A stretch of DNA of 43,105 nt from Limnovirga soli. GTDB lineage: Bacteria; Bacteroidota; Bacteroidia; Chitinophagales; Chitinophagaceae. The translations under genes were made by a program, and so were the position numbers. The notes below the pieces were generated by a model. That model had not been told where the DNA came from, made no database searches, and saw only the letters and a list, made by a program, of their open reading frames with translations. The stretch lies in NCBI RefSeq assembly GCF_013106755.1, contig NZ_WHPF01000023.1, positions 1 through 43,105 on the forward strand, read 5' to 3'. Each line of letters begins with the position of its first letter. Positions within the stretch are counted from its first letter, which is position 1. Of this stretch, positions 42,987 through 43,105 are shown one piece after another.

Positions 42987-43031
42987 GCAGCAGGCCTGTA
43001 ATGCAGCTTTACTTGCGTCGCACTCTTGTGC
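42980..43031 (+). repeat. Family A repeat end at the right edge of the window
   Basis: GGGCCCGGC box at 42980-42988 and core at 43006-43031 (TTGTGC form), followed by GGTTGGATTATTATTTA. That last stretch occurs inverted at about 133-150 at the left edge. Confidence 0.9.
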
Positions 43032-43070
43032 GGTTGGATTATTATTTAACTATTACTATAATTTGATACA

Positions 43071-43105
43071 TGACGGAGCAAGTTTGATGGATTACGGAGC
43101 AAGTT
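43071..43105. repeat. 21-bp tandem repeat, inverted copy of the left-edge repeat
   Basis: About 1.7 units of TGACGGAGCAAGTTTGATGG, the reverse complement of the unit at 1-91. The window ends inside it. Confidence 0.85.

Noticed and set aside
149-43031. Family A cores as ordinary intrinsic terminators
   Set aside because: The core is not itself a stem-loop, the T runs lie before rather than after the G+C box, and copies also lie upstream of genes. A role at transcript ends is still possible.
1-43105. tRNA, rRNA and riboswitch candidates
   Set aside because: I scanned the gaps by eye and found no cloverleaf, rRNA or riboswitch-like conserved core. A covariance search could still find small RNAs.

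Overview
The window looks like chromosomal DNA of a Bacteroidota bacterium, most likely Chitinophagaceae or a close relative (inference from gene content, not a database result). The evidence is a large TamB, an IcmF-type fused mutase, a GH3/beta-lactamase fusion lipoprotein-like enzyme, a GH130-like lipoprotein, MeaB, RhlE, standalone FeoB, DnaE and MtaB, a near absence of Shine-Dalgarno sequences, and one TAnnTTTG-type promoter element. No rRNA, tRNA, CRISPR array, transposase, integrase or phage gene was recognised.

Layout. 1-200: 21-bp tandem repeats and one end of a dispersed repeat. 218-8476: tamB (-), a BioF/KBL-like aminotransferase and a DinB/DUF1572 protein (-), and an outer-membrane-like protein (+). 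8711-12085: icmF (-). 12486-16912: two overlapping membrane-protein genes, a GH130-like lipoprotein and an aldose 1-epimerase, all (+). 17076-24502: a visibly A+T-richer run of ten small genes, all on the minus strand (DinB, DUF998-like, two operonic unknowns, SRPBCC, DUF2200, and several unknown membrane or secreted proteins), separated by related repeats and by at least two attC-like imperfect palindromes. 24864-30000: GH3/serine hydrolase and a VOC protein (+), rhlE (-). 30328-33024: meaB and two family 2 glycosyltransferases (-). 33141-36133: LON-domain protein and feoB (+). 36447-40124: dnaE (-). 40588-42880: NlpC/P60 lipoprotein (+), a small unknown protein and mtaB (-).

Two things stand out. 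First, a dispersed repeat occurs about 20 times in 43 kb, always outside recognised genes. Its core is ACTTGCGTCGCACTCTTGTA, with a GGCCCGGC box 15-35 bp outside it. Copies often face each other as inverted pairs 80-190 bp apart (terminal-inverted-repeat-like), usually just after a stop codon, so that many transcription units are bracketed by inverted copies. dnaE is bracketed by its own private variant of the core. The two ends of the window are inverted copies of this same repeat plus a 21-bp tandem repeat, so the window is probably a contig that broke inside these elements. Second, the 17-24.5 kb block has the organisation of a gene-cassette array (single small genes, one strand, recombination-site-like palindromes ending about 10 nt before start codons) without a visible integrase. 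Its cassette nature is a hypothesis.

Functionally the rest is ordinary core and accessory metabolism: envelope biogenesis (TamB, NlpC/P60, GH3/beta-lactamase, glycosyltransferases), B12-dependent acyl-CoA carbon-skeleton rearrangement (IcmF; MeaB for a separate mutase), sugar handling (GH130, epimerase), iron uptake (FeoB), replication (DnaE), and RNA metabolism (RhlE, MtaB).
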